Source: Portibacter marinus (GTDB lineage: Bacteria > Bacteroidota > Bacteroidia > Chitinophagales > Saprospiraceae). From it: a stretch of 64,000 bases of DNA. Where the stretch lies: NCBI RefSeq assembly GCF_021533195.1, contig NZ_JAJNKB010000002.1, forward strand, positions 682,001 through 746,000, written 5' to 3'. Under the pieces are notes generated by a model. It was not told the origin of the DNA, ran no database searches, and saw only the letters and a list, made by a program, of their open reading frames with translations. Made by a program: the position numbers and the translations under genes. This document shows, in pieces, positions 27,412 through 37,072 of the stretch. Each line of letters begins with the position of its first letter. Positions within the stretch are counted from its first letter, which is position 1.

Positions 27412-27735
27412 ATGAGGATTTTTTCCATATCGTTATCATTATATATTTTATGCCTGTCGGTTTTGTACTGTGGGGATGGGTTAACACAATGTATATCTAA
27501 TGATACAGTAGTAAATGTATTAAACCACACCGATCATAGCCATCCTGTAGAGCAAGAAGATAATTGTACTCCTTTTTGCACATGTTCTTGTTGTGGTACC
27601 TTCCTCATTATTCCACTTATTGAAAAACCAGCGAAGACTACAAAAGAACATATCTTCAGCTATAAAATGTACTATGCTTTCGACTATTCATTTGACTACA
27701 GTCTGGGAGTATGGCACCCGCCAAGTATAGTTTAA
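27412..27735 (+). CDS. Small exported Cys/His-rich protein (DUF6660-like)
   Basis: A 107-residue protein with an N-terminal hydrophobic signal (residues 1-25). The middle has a metal-binding-looking segment: HTDHSHPVEQEDNCTPFCTCSCC, with five cysteines in eleven residues. The rest ends in a Tyr-rich tail. Small proteins of this type precede CzcA-type efflux operons in Bacteroidota and are grouped as DUF6660, as far as I can recognise from the CTPFCTCSCC core. It may capture Zn, Cd, Co or Cu in the envelope. It is the first gene after the Fur-type operator, 71 bases before the efflux pump gene. Confidence 0.75.
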   Translation: MRIFSISLSLYILCLSVLYCGDGLTQCISNDTVVNVLNHTDHSHPVEQEDNCTPFCTCSCCGTFLIIPLIEKPAKTTKEHIFSYKMYYAFDYSFDYSLGVWHPPSIV

Positions 27736-27806
27736 TCAATTTCCTAGGGCAAACTATGTCCTCTTGCGCTTGATGCAAAAACTAAATTATACTTAAATCA
27801 TAATTC

Positions 27807-30800
27807 ATGTTTGATAAGATTATCACTTATTCGATTGACAATAAGTTTGTTGTAGGCCTATTGGTAGTGGCTCTCATTGTGTGGGGAATATTTTCCTTGC
27901 GACAGTTACCTATTGATGCTGTTCCTGATATTACTAATAATCAGGTCCAGGTAATTACCATTTCACCGACACTTGCGACGCAAGAGGTGGAGCAATTTAT
28001 TACAACACCAGTAGAACTAGCATTACAAAATATTCAGCAATTGGTGGAAATTCGATCCATTTCTCGCTTTGGTCTATCTGTTGTCACAGTCGTTTTCGAA
28101 GAGGATATGGATATTTACTTATCACGCCAATTGGTTAGTGAATTTTTAAAAGAAGCAGAGAGCAACATACCAGATGGTCTGGGCACACCGGAGATGGCAC
28201 CTATATCTACAGGTTTAGGAGAAATATACCAATATGTAGTGCGCCCTGCTGAAGGTTATGAAGACGAATATTCACTCACCGACCTTCGGAGCATTCAGGA
28301 CTGGATCGTCAGTCGTCAATTATCAGGAATAGAAGGCGTGGTAGAAGTCAATACAATGGGCGGCTATCTGAAGCAATACGAAGTAGCCGTAAATCCTAAT
28401 TTACTCAAATCAGTTGGGATTAGTATTACAGAGGTATTTAATGCACTAGATAAAAGCAATGAAAACACTGGTGGATCGTACATCGAAAAAAATCCAAACA
28501 CCTATTATATCCGTACAAATGGTGTCGCACAGTCTCTTAATGACATCGGTAATATAGTGGTAGATGTTCGAAATGGAAGACCTATCTTAATAAAGGATGT
28601 ATCCACCGTGCAGTTTGGGAAAGCTCCTCGTTATGGTGCACTGGTTAGAGATGGTGAAGAGGCCGTAGGAGGTCGGGTAATGATGCTCAAAGGAGCTAAC
28701 TCAGCTGCGGTTACTGACCGAGTTAAAGAAAGGGTGATTCAGATTGAAAAATCATTGCCAGAGGGAGTTGTAATAGAGCCATATTTGGTTAGGGATAAAT
28801 TAGTATCTACTACTATTGGAACAGTTAAGAAAAACTTGCTGGAAGGTGGACTTATTGTCATTTTTATTTTGGTCTTGATGCTCGGAAATTTTCGGGCGGG
28901 TTTAATAGTGGCTTCTGTTATACCTTTATCGATGTTGTTTGCCATTTCCATGATGAATGTGTTAGGGATTTCTGCCAATCTCATGTCGCTAGGCGCAATT
29001 GATTTTGGTCTGATTGTCGATGGAGCAGTGATTATTGTGGAAGCTATAGTACATCGTTTGCAAGTCAATTTTGGAGGTCAAAAACTGACGGCCGCTCAGA
29101 TGAATAAAGAAGTTGAGACCGCGTCTGTTAAAATCAGGAGTTCAGCTGCCTTCGGAGAAATTATTATCCTGATGGTGTATATACCGATATTAGTGTTGGT
29201 AGGAATAGAAGGTAAGATGTTTAAGCCCATGGCCCAAACAGTTATGTTGGCAATTGGAGGAGCATTAATTCTTTCCTTGACTTATGTTCCTATGATGGCG
29301 GCCTTATTTTTAAATAAGAACATCAGCAATAAGAAAACAATTGCCGATCGAATTATCGCATTCTTTCAGAAACTGTATAGACCGATACTTGACCTTGCCT
29401 TACGTTTCAAAGCCGCCTTTGTACTGGGGACAGTGATACTGTTCAGTTTAAGTATGCTAGTTTTTAGTCGAATGGGTGGTGAATTTATCCCCACTCTAGA
29501 AGAAGGTGACTTAGCCATGCAGCAAATTCTGCCACCTGGAACTTCACTTTCTCAAAGTATCGAAATGTCGAAAATGATACAGAAAAAACTTTTGGCAGAC
29601 TTTCCTGAAATAGAGGACGTAGTAGTTAATATTGGATCGGCAGAGATACCCACTGATCCTATGCCCGTAGAAATAGGAGATTATACTTTAGTTATGAAAC
29701 CTAAGGACGAATGGACTTCTGCAAGCAACCGGACCGAAATGTTTGAAAAGATCGAAGAATCACTCAGTGTGTTTCCTGGAGTAGGTTACGAATTTTCTCA
29801 ACCCATCCAATTACGATTTAATGAATTGATGACCGGTTCTAAAGCTGATATCGCGATTAAACTGTATGGAGAAGATCTTGATTTACTGTACAACAAAGCC
29901 AAGGAGGCAGAGGGAATTATAACTGGCATAGGAGGTGTAGGAACGGTGAATGTTGAACAAACTATAGGTATGCCACAAATCATCATAAATTTCAAGTATG
30001 ATAAAATGGCACAGTATGGATTACAGGTTAAAGAAGTGAATCAAGTAGTGAGGACTGCTTTTGCAGGGGAAAGTGCTGGTATTATCTATGAAGGAGAAAA
30101 GCGATTTGATTTAGTGGTTCGATTTGATGAAAAATATCGAAGCGATATAAGCAACGTTCAAGAATTATACATCACTTTAGACAATGGAACACAAGTTCCA
30201 TTACAAGCTGTCGCAGATGTGGAATTGATAGATGCACCGATGCAGATTTCCAGAGAAAACACGAAGCGTAGAATTGTTATTGGTGTCAATGTTGGAAATA
30301 CAGATGTAGAGACTTTAGTTAGAAAAATACAAGTGGAATTGGATGCCAAAGTGGAATTGCCAGCCGGCTATTACTTTAATTATGGAGGTCAATTTGAAAA
30401 TCTAAAAGCCGCGAATGCGCGACTGATGATCGCCGTGCCACTGGCACTTGCACTGATTTTCATTCTACTCTTTTTTACTTTTGGGTCTGTGGCTCAGGCA
30501 GCATTGATCTTTACAGCCATACCTTTATCTGCGATCGGAGGTATATGGGCCTTAGAGCTCAGAGGAATGCCATTCAGCATTTCTGCAGGAATTGGATTCA
30601 TTGCCTTGTTTGGTGTAGCGGTTTTGAACGGCATCGTATTAATTGGATATTTGAATCAGTTAAAAAATGAAGGGGTTACCAATGTTAGAGAGCGGATACT
30701 TAAAGGCACAAAAGTGCGATTGCGACCTGTTCTAATGACTGCTATGGTCGCATCATTTGGCTTTCTTCCCATGGCAATCTCAAGCTCAGGAGGAGCAGAA

Positions 30801-32117
30801 GTTCAACGACCATTAGCAACTGTGGTCATAGGAGGTTTGATTACAGCCACATTTTTGACCTTGATTATTCTTCCTATTTTGTACAGTTGGCTTGCGAAAT
30901 GGCAAGAAAGAAAGACGAATGGTTCATTGCCTACAAAGGGTACATTAATTTTGATTCCACTCCTATTTATAGGTTTTTCCTCGCAAGCTCAACAGTTACC
31001 TGTATCCATGAATGAGGCAGTGGAAATGGCTATAGCTAATAATCCAACCATAATTGCAGCTGAAATGCAAGTACAGCAAAGTCAAGCTTTACAAAATTTA
31101 GAATATAGTTTAGGAACGACGGATTTTAGCTATCAAGGAGACGGACTTTTTAGAGAAAATGGACAGCGTGTGAACCAGCTCGGCTTGATTCAAAATGTTC
31201 CTAATCCTGCAAATACGCGAGCACAAAATAGTTTGCAAAATGAACGGGTTGCTCAGAGTATCTTGAAAAAGCAATGGACTGAAAGAGATTTACAATTGCA
31301 AGTGCAGCAGAACTATCTTGACTTACAACAACGTAAAGAATTGCAAAAACTGTACGCTAGGCTTTATCAGCTTTATGAAAAATATGCTCAGGTTGCAAGA
31401 GTTCGGGTAGAAGTAGGAGAAGCAAATCAGATGGAATTGCTTTCTATTCAATCTTCCCTAAATGAGTATCGCTTACTGGAAAATCAGGTAAACATAGAGA
31501 TTAAAAACTTAGAGGAGAAATTGTCTGAATTACTTAACTCCAATGTTTTGGTTACATCTGAAGACAGTTTGACGCTTCTACCCTTTGTGCAAGAAGATAA
31601 CATGAATTCGTTGAGGATACAATTAGCCAATCTGGACATTAATATCGAAAAGGCAAACATTGACCTAATAAAGGCGTCCATGAAACCTGATTTTAGTGTC
31701 GGTTATGCCGCTCAAAATTATTTTGAGGGTGGATGGTTGCATGGGTTACAAGCTGGCATCCAAATACCACTCTTTAATAAGCAGGCCAAGCAGAAAATAG
31801 CTGCTCAGCGACTACAGGTGGAGGTTGCACAAGCCAACCTCGAAGCTGAACGTTTTCGAACGAAACAAGATTTGCTTTCTGTTAGGAATGCTATTCAACT
31901 TTATGCAGAAGGCGTGAAATTTTATCGAGATCAGTTAGAAAATCTTAACCCTGAATTAGACAGAATTTCAAAACTCAATTATCAGGCAGGAGAAATTTCC
32001 TATCTCGAATTACTCAATACGCTGAATCTGCTTTCTAAAAATAACAAGCAATATTGGGAGCAGATATTAGCCTATAACAAGGCTGTAATGTCTTATCAAT
32101 TTTTGTCATATCAATAA
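27807..32117 (+). CDS. czcA: CzcA-type RND heavy-metal efflux pump fused to TolC-type outer membrane factor
   Basis: A 1436-residue protein. Residues 1 to about 1040 form a heavy-metal RND transporter with the proton-relay acids of CzcA in helix 4 (GAIDFGLIVDGAVIIVE, spacing D-x5-D-x6-E) and further RND helices (GIGFIALFGVAVLNGIVLI). At about residues 1044-1060 a second hydrophobic, signal-peptide-like stretch occurs (TLILIPLLFIGFSSQA-QQ). The remaining ~375 residues are a TolC/CzcC-type outer membrane factor (MNEAVEMAIANNPTIIAAEMQ, with long helical hairpins). So one gene encodes inner and outer membrane parts; cleavage at SQA-QQ would free the outer factor. The frame is continuous. The adaptor follows 11 bases downstream. 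Confidence 0.93.
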   Translation: MFDKIITYSIDNKFVVGLLVVALIVWGIFSLRQLPIDAVPDITNNQVQVITISPTLATQEVEQFITTPVELALQNIQQLVEIRSISRFGLSVVTVVFEEDMDIYLSRQLVSEFLKEAESNIPDGLGTPEMAPISTGLGEIYQYVVRPAEGYEDEYSLTDLRSIQDWIVSRQLSGIEGVVEVNTMGGYLKQYEVAVNPNLLKSVGISITEVFNALDKSNENTGGSYIEKNPNTYYIRTNGVAQSLNDIGNIVVDVRNGRPILIKDVSTVQFGKAPRYGALVRDGEEAVGGRVMMLKGANSAAVTDRVKERVIQIEKSLPEGVVIEPYLVRDKLVSTTIGTVKKNLLEGGLIVIFILVLMLGNFRAGLIVASVIPLSMLFAISMMNVLGISANLMSLGAIDFGLIVDGAVIIVEAIVHRLQVNFGGQKLTAAQMNKEVETASVKIRSSAAFGEIIILMVYIPILVLVGIEGKMFKPMAQTVMLAIGGALILSLTYVPMMAALFLNKNISNKKTIADRIIAFFQKLYRPILDLALRFKAAFVLGTVILFSLSMLVFSRMGGEFIPTLEEGDLAMQQILPPGTSLSQSIEMSKMIQKKLLADFPEIEDVVVNIGSAEIPTDPMPVEIGDYTLVMKPKDEWTSASNRTEMFEKIEESLSVFPGVGYEFSQPIQLRFNELMTGSKADIAIKLYGEDLDLLYNKAKEAEGIITGIGGVGTVNVEQTIGMPQIIINFKYDKMAQYGLQVKEVNQVVRTAFAGESAGIIYEGEKRFDLVVRFDEKYRSDISNVQELYITLDNGTQVPLQAVADVELIDAPMQISRENTKRRIVIGVNVGNTDVETLVRKIQVELDAKVELPAGYYFNYGGQFENLKAANARLMIAVPLALALIFILLFFTFGSVAQAALIFTAIPLSAIGGIWALELRGMPFSISAGIGFIALFGVAVLNGIVLIGYLNQLKNEGVTNVRERILKGTKVRLRPVLMTAMVASFGFLPMAISSSGGAEVQRPLATVVIGGLITATFLTLIILPILYSWLAKWQERKTNGSLPTKGTLILIPLLFIGFSSQAQQLPVSMNEAVEMAIANNPTIIAAEMQVQQSQALQNLEYSLGTTDFSYQGDGLFRENGQRVNQLGLIQNVPNPANTRAQNSLQNERVAQSILKKQWTERDLQLQVQQNYLDLQQRKELQKLYARLYQLYEKYAQVARVRVEVGEANQMELLSIQSSLNEYRLLENQVNIEIKNLEEKLSELLNSNVLVTSEDSLTLLPFVQEDNMNSLRIQLANLDINIEKANIDLIKASMKPDFSVGYAAQNYFEGGWLHGLQAGIQIPLFNKQAKQKIAAQRLQVEVAQANLEAERFRTKQDLLSVRNAIQLYAEGVKFYRDQLENLNPELDRISKLNYQAGEISYLELLNTLNLLSKNNKQYWEQILAYNKAVMSYQFLSYQ

Positions 32118-32128
32118 AAATTTTCATA

Positions 32129-33355
32129 ATGAAATTTATATATAAATTAATTCTATCCACTGTGTCAGTAGCATGTATGCTACTTCTAGTTTCTTGTCGT
32201 CAGACTCATCAAAAGAGTAACGGTCACAATTATAGTGATGAAGCAACTCAACACACTGAAGGTGATGGTCATGGTGAAGAACACAAAGAAGGAGAGATTC
32301 ACTTGAGTAAAGAGCAAATCAAAACCATGGATATACAATTTGGTGATTTTTCTAGTATCAAAATCAATGATTTTATAAGTGCCACGGGTACTTTAGGCTT
32401 ACCTCCTAATGCGTTAACTTCTGTCAGTGCGAAGTCGAGTGGTTTTATCAAAAATAGTAATAAGTATGTAGAAGGCAATTACGTTAAAAAAGGAGTAGTC
32501 ATGGCTTATTTAGAAAACCCAGAATTTATCCAGCATCAGCGAGAATATCTTGAGGTGTCTGCTGAATTAATCTATGATCAACAAGAATTGGCTCGCCAAA
32601 GAACTTTAGTGGCGTCCAATGCTGGCATTGAGAAAAATGTGCAAAAACTTGAGTCCTTAGTGAATATGAAAACTGCAACTTTAAAAGGGATTGCTAAGCA
32701 GTTATCTTATCTAGGAATTGACGTAGATAAATTGACAGCAGACAATATTATCGAACGTGTTGCGATTTATGCACCGATGAGCGGTTATATTACTTCCATT
32801 AAGATGCATAATGGAATGTATGTTACTCCGAACATAGAATTGATGGAAATTGTCAATGAAAATCACTTGCACTTAGAGTTAGATGTTTTCGAAAAGGATA
32901 TTGCAAACATCAAGGAAGAGCAAAAAATCAGTTACTCTGTCCCTGCGTTGGGAAGTACAATTTACGAAGGAGAAGTCCACGTCATTGGGAAAGAGTTCAA
33001 TACAGAAAATAAGACAGTTCGAATCCATGGTCACTTAGAAAAGGAACGGCCCAAGTTCATCAAGGATCTTTTTGTAGAAGCTAAAATATGGTTGAACGAC
33101 CAGACGGTGCAAGCCTTGCCGGAATCAGCTATAATAAAAGATGGAGCATCTTCTTATATCTATGTTGCTAATGATCAGACAGATGCAGGCGAAGTAGAAT
33201 TTGAGCGACTTATGGTGATTCCCGGAACATCTGATAATGGATTCACTGCTGTAAGTTTAATCGATAACATATCTAGTGATATGAAAATAGTGACGCATGG
33301 AGCATATTATGTATATGCCCAATCTAAAGCGGGAGAATTAGAGCATGATCATTAA
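32129..33355 (+). CDS. czcB: CzcB-type RND periplasmic adaptor lipoprotein
   Basis: A 408-residue membrane fusion protein. The N-terminal signal ends in a lipobox (LLLVSCRQ), followed by a His/Glu-rich metal-binding-like stretch (HTEGDGHGEEHKEGEIH). The body has HlyD-type barrel-sandwich and beta-barrel segments (ISATGTLGLPPNALTSVSAKSSGFI, IYAPMSGYITSIKMHNGMYV) and a short helical hairpin between. It connects the RND pump to its outer membrane factor and may hand over metal ions. It lies directly after czcA. Confidence 0.93.
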   Translation: MKFIYKLILSTVSVACMLLLVSCRQTHQKSNGHNYSDEATQHTEGDGHGEEHKEGEIHLSKEQIKTMDIQFGDFSSIKINDFISATGTLGLPPNALTSVSAKSSGFIKNSNKYVEGNYVKKGVVMAYLENPEFIQHQREYLEVSAELIYDQQELARQRTLVASNAGIEKNVQKLESLVNMKTATLKGIAKQLSYLGIDVDKLTADNIIERVAIYAPMSGYITSIKMHNGMYVTPNIELMEIVNENHLHLELDVFEKDIANIKEEQKISYSVPALGSTIYEGEVHVIGKEFNTENKTVRIHGHLEKERPKFIKDLFVEAKIWLNDQTVQALPESAIIKDGASSYIYVANDQTDAGEVEFERLMVIPGTSDNGFTAVSLIDNISSDMKIVTHGAYYVYAQSKAGELEHDH

Positions 33356-33450
33356 AATTATTCAATGAAATGTTTTTAACGTATTTTAAGAATCAATGGC
33401 ACGAAAAGAAATTAATAAAATCTTGTAAATCACTTCTATAAAAAATCTTT

Positions 33451-33831
33451 ATGAAATTATATATAATAATGCCAGAAAAGCTCAAGCCTTTTTATAATAC
33501 AGAAATGAAAAAGTTCAGTACGGAGTATCGGAATGGAAAGATAGGCAACGCGTGGGTTCATTTAGAAAGGGCACACATCATAGGTCAGAGATATCCCTTT
33601 GTACATAGCTATGTTCACTGGAAAATGATGCAATTTGGATTTAGAATTAAGAATAGAAGAGAAATCCTAGGTCAAATTCCACGGCTCATTTTTGGTGGAA
33701 TTAAGTCATTTGTTGGGACTGTACCCATTGGGAATCCAGGAGGCGCAGATGTTCCTGCTCTAAAACCATTTAAGATACCAAATGATTTGCAAGAAATATT
33801 TAAAAAAGCAGAAGTCGAAGTAAAACAATAG
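33451..33831 (+). CDS. DUF3703 family protein
   Basis: A 126-residue soluble protein with the DUF3703 signatures HLERAHIIGQRYPF, HWKMMQFGFRIKNRREILGQIPR and GNPGGADVPALKPFKIP. The family is often encoded within heavy-metal resistance operons, and the position here, between the efflux genes and a Fur-family regulator, agrees; its biochemical role is not known. The start at 33451 or the Met at 33469 are both possible. The regulator gene begins three bases after its stop. Confidence 0.88.
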   Translation: MKLYIIMPEKLKPFYNTEMKKFSTEYRNGKIGNAWVHLERAHIIGQRYPFVHSYVHWKMMQFGFRIKNRREILGQIPRLIFGGIKSFVGTVPIGNPGGADVPALKPFKIPNDLQEIFKKAEVEVKQ

Positions 33832-33834
33832 AAG

Positions 33835-34245
33835 ATGGAAAGAGTAATCCAATTTCTAGAAGAGAAAAAGATCAGAATTACGCCTATGAGGCAGCTACTT
33901 CTAGAATTTTTTATGGAAAATGATGGCACTTTCGGTTTACAGGAGCTAGAGGATGAATTCCCAAAATCTGACAGAATCACCATCTATCGTACCCTTAAAA
34001 CATTTGAGGATAAGGGTATCATTCATAGTATAAACAATGGAATAGGTGAGGTAAAGTATGCGTTGTGTAATGAACATTGTACTCCTGTTCACCACATTGA
34101 CCAGCATCCACATTTTCAGTGTGAGCGATGTGAGCAAATTACATGTATAGATAGTTTAGTCATTCCAGAAATGCGATTGCCTAGTGGGTTTTTGAAGAAA
34201 GAGATGGAGCTTATGATAAAAGGCTTGTGTCCTAGTTGTAGTTAA
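33835..34245 (+). CDS. Fur-family metal-responsive regulator
   Basis: A 136-residue Fur-family repressor. The N-terminal winged helix includes the recognition region SDRITIYRTLKTFEDKGI. The C-terminal dimerisation half has the structural zinc pairs CERCEQITC and CPSC. The segment CNEHCTPVHHIDQHPHF carries extra Cys and His, suggesting sensing of a thiophilic or borderline metal. Its likely targets are the two TTGCAA repeats at 27366 and 34251. It is the last gene before the second of those operators; three bases separate it from DUF3703. Zur- or Fur-like specificity is undecided. Confidence 0.92.
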   Translation: MERVIQFLEEKKIRITPMRQLLLEFFMENDGTFGLQELEDEFPKSDRITIYRTLKTFEDKGIIHSINNGIGEVKYALCNEHCTPVHHIDQHPHFQCERCEQITCIDSLVIPEMRLPSGFLKKEMELMIKGLCPSCS

Positions 34246-34250
34246 CAACT

Positions 34251-34267
34251 TTGCAATTTCATTGCAG
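34251..34267 (+). promoter_or_regulatory. Second candidate Fur-family operator
   Basis: TTGCAATTTCATTGCAG is a TGCAA-N5-TTGCA inverted repeat matching the one at 27366 in arms and spacing. A TACATTTG element (TAnnTTTG type) starts 13 bases later at 34280-34287, against 12 bases at the first site, and the ATG follows at 34312. It begins six bases after the regulator's stop codon. Confidence 0.65.
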
Positions 34268-34311
34268 ACAATTCAATTGTACATTTGCTGAAATATTGAT
34301 ACTTCATAGGT

Positions 34312-34929
34312 ATGGACATATCTTTTTACGATCGGTTTTCAAAAGTCTACGATTGGCTTTCTCCCAAATGGTATTACCATAAGGCAAGATCTTATGCCGT
34401 TCAACAACTTAATCTCAAACCTGGACAAACCATTCTTAATCTTCCTTGTGGAACTGGTCAGAATTTTGAGTACTTTCAAAAATATCTGAAAGATTCTGGG
34501 CTCATCATCGGTATTGATCTGTCTCCAGGAATGTTGAACAAGGCTGAGATAAAAATTAAAAGGCACGAATGGTCTAACATTAAAGTTTTTCGTGCTGATG
34601 CTAGAAATATTTGTGATAAGTGGTTAAAGAGCAACATTGATAACAAAATACAGGTAGACGCCTTAATTTGCGATTTGGGCTTGTCTGGATTCCCTGAGTG
34701 GCAAAGTATTGTAGATAATATGCTTGAACTTCTAAGCCCTAATGGTACTATGGTTATTATGGATTGGTATTTACCTAAACCTAGCTTGAGAGGTGCTTTT
34801 ATAAAGTGGATAGGTAAAGGAGAAGTAGATAGACCTATTTATCAATACTTAGAGAAAAGAGTCAATCAATTTCGCGTCAACACTACCTTCAATAGGGGTG
34901 GGGTTTTCGTAGCAACCGCAGTAAAATAA
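34312..34929 (+). CDS. Class I SAM-dependent methyltransferase in metal-resistance operon
   Basis: A 205-residue Rossmann methyltransferase. Motif I is LNLPCGTGQNFEYF, motif II follows with IGIDLSPGMLNKAE, and DALICDLGLSGFP and LLSPNGTMVIMDWYLP mark the later strands. The substrate is unknown; resemblance to UbiE/phospholipid-type methyltransferases is general only. Its gene lies directly after a Fur-type operator and six bases before the P1B ATPase gene, so it belongs to the metal response rather than to quinone synthesis. Arsenical or lipid substrates are possible, with no direct evidence for either. Confidence 0.82.
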   Translation: MDISFYDRFSKVYDWLSPKWYYHKARSYAVQQLNLKPGQTILNLPCGTGQNFEYFQKYLKDSGLIIGIDLSPGMLNKAEIKIKRHEWSNIKVFRADARNICDKWLKSNIDNKIQVDALICDLGLSGFPEWQSIVDNMLELLSPNGTMVIMDWYLPKPSLRGAFIKWIGKGEVDRPIYQYLEKRVNQFRVNTTFNRGGVFVATAVK

Positions 34930-34935
34930 AACAAA

Positions 34936-36981
34936 ATGAATGATCACATAACTCACCCACACCCACCAGTTTATGATAGTAAAGGCAATTTGATTTGCTG
35001 TACTCTGGAAGAAAAAATAGATGGTACGACACCACCTGCGATTGCCCCGAGAACTGATCAGCACCATGAAAGGGATGGTCATGATCATTCACATGATCAA
35101 AGACATGGAGGAGCTTTAGGTTGGAAGGCATACTTGCCAGCAATGATAAGTTTGGTGTTGCTTCTTTCAGGATTAGCAGTTGAACATCTATTGAAACTCG
35201 AGTTCTTTAAGGGTTGGATTAAGATTCTATGGTATACTTTAGCGTACCTACCTGTAGGTTTTCCCGTCATGAAAGAAGCGTGGGAAGCGCTAAGAAAAGG
35301 GGAAGTATTTACTGAGTTTTTCCTGATGTCGATTGCAACTATAGGAGCATTTGCAATAGGCGAGTATCCGGAAGGAGTAGCAGTAATGCTTTTTTATGCC
35401 ATAGGTGAACTTTTCCAGACTGCAGCTGTGAAAAGGGCAAAGAGTAATATCAAAGCTTTACTAGATGTGCGCCCTAACACTGCCAGTGTATTTCGAAACG
35501 GAGGTTACGAGTCGGTAGAACCGGAATCGGTTAAAATAGGCGAGACCATCCAAATACGGGTGGGAGAAAAGATTCCACTCGATGGCAGGCTTATTTCTGA
35601 TAAAGCGGTTCTAAATAGTGCGGCGCTCACAGGTGAGAGTAAACCACTAGACATCCAAAAAGATGAAAAGGTAATGGCTGGTTCCATCAACTTAGAAGGA
35701 GTGATCGAGGTTAAAGTCGAAAAATTATTCAATGATAGTTCCATCGCGAGGATTCTAGAGTTAGTGCAGAATGCCACCTCTCGCAAATCCAAAACGGAAT
35801 TACTGATCAGGCGTCTAGCCAAAATATACACACCAATTGTGGTGTATCTGGCAATAGGAATATGTTTTTTACCCTATTTTTTTGTTTCTGATTATGTTTT
35901 CGTAGAATGGCTTTATAGAGCCTTGATATTTCTAGTTATTTCATGTCCTTGTGCATTGGTGATATCCATTCCTCTTGGTTATTTTGGTGGATTAGGTGCT
36001 GCTTCGAAAAATGGCTTGTTATTTAAAGGTGCAACTTACTTGGATCAGATCACGAAAGTGAACACCCTAGTCATGGACAAAACCGGGACGGTGACCAAGG
36101 GTGTTTTTAAAATTAAGGACATCGTTATTAGCAGTAAAATGCCTGAAGCTGAATTTATGAACTTATTAATGGCTATTGAGGCAAAATCCACTCACCCGAT
36201 AGCAAAAGCAATCATGGAATATTCTACTGATCAGAATCTGCCAGAAGCAGATGAGATCGAGGAAATTGCAGGTAAGGGACTGAATGGCGTTGTGCAAGGA
36301 AAGCGGATCTTGGTAGGGAATAAGAATCTGATGCAGCAATTTGGAATTAATGTGCCTCCAGCTACAGATGACATTTTAGAAAGCATTGTTATGGTGGGAA
36401 TAGATGGAGAATTTGTAGGATATGTGACCATTGCTGATGAATTAAAAGATGATGCTATGCAAAGCATAAAACGAATCCATGAGGTTGGTATTCAGGAAGT
36501 CGTTATGCTTTCTGGCGATAAAGACTCCATAACGCAACAAGTTGCAAATGAGCTTGGAATTAAAGTGGCTAAAGGTGGTTTGTTACCAGAAGACAAATTG
36601 AATGAGGTAGAAAAAATAAAAGAAGATGAATCAAAAATAGTTGCTTTTGTAGGTGACGGAATAAATGATGCGCCTGTACTTGCAGCTAGCGATGTGGGCA
36701 TTGCAATGGGGGCATTGGGCAGTGACGTGGCGATTGAAACTGCAGATGTCATTATTCAAACAGATCAACCTTCGAAAATTGTTACCGGTATTAATATCGC
36801 GAAATCCACACAGCGAATAATTTGGCAAAACATAGCATTGGCGTTTGGTGTAAAAATCATTGTTCTCATTCTAGGTGCAGGTGGTTTGGCTACCATGTGG
36901 GAAGCAGTCTTTGCTGATGTTGGTGTAGCTTTATTGGCTATTTTAAATGCTGTAAGATTGCAGCGTATGCAGTGGAATTAG
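34936..36981 (+). CDS. Heavy-metal P1B-type ATPase (Zn/Cd/Co-type, ZntA-like)
   Basis: A 681-residue metal-translocating P-type ATPase. The N-terminus lacks an HMA ferredoxin-like domain; it has instead ICC and a His/Asp-rich stretch (HHERDGHDHSHDQRH). The key motifs are present: transmembrane CPC (ISCPCALVIS), phosphorylation DKTGTVTKG, TGES, the HP motif (KSTHPIAKAI), and GDGINDAPVLAASDVGIAMG. In the last helices a Lys (AFGVKIIVL) and an Asp (VFADVGVALLA) match the Zn/Cd-transporting P1B-2 group. It exports divalent metal from the cytoplasm to the periplasm, where the RND system can take over. Confidence 0.95.
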   Translation: MNDHITHPHPPVYDSKGNLICCTLEEKIDGTTPPAIAPRTDQHHERDGHDHSHDQRHGGALGWKAYLPAMISLVLLLSGLAVEHLLKLEFFKGWIKILWYTLAYLPVGFPVMKEAWEALRKGEVFTEFFLMSIATIGAFAIGEYPEGVAVMLFYAIGELFQTAAVKRAKSNIKALLDVRPNTASVFRNGGYESVEPESVKIGETIQIRVGEKIPLDGRLISDKAVLNSAALTGESKPLDIQKDEKVMAGSINLEGVIEVKVEKLFNDSSIARILELVQNATSRKSKTELLIRRLAKIYTPIVVYLAIGICFLPYFFVSDYVFVEWLYRALIFLVISCPCALVISIPLGYFGGLGAASKNGLLFKGATYLDQITKVNTLVMDKTGTVTKGVFKIKDIVISSKMPEAEFMNLLMAIEAKSTHPIAKAIMEYSTDQNLPEADEIEEIAGKGLNGVVQGKRILVGNKNLMQQFGINVPPATDDILESIVMVGIDGEFVGYVTIADELKDDAMQSIKRIHEVGIQEVVMLSGDKDSITQQVANELGIKVAKGGLLPEDKLNEVEKIKEDESKIVAFVGDGINDAPVLAASDVGIAMGALGSDVAIETADVIIQTDQPSKIVTGINIAKSTQRIIWQNIALAFGVKIIVLILGAGGLATMWEAVFADVGVALLAILNAVRLQRMQWN

Positions 36982-37072
36982 CCACTAGGTAGCAGTCAAT
37001 TAACATTTCCTTTATTATTTCTTAAGAACAAGTATGTAGTAAATACATCACCTACATAGTGTTGAATTCTTC

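Noticed and set aside
37033-37058. TATGTAG / CTACATA hairpin between converging genes as terminator
   Set aside because: 7-bp AT-rich stem with a 12-base loop and no T run on either strand.
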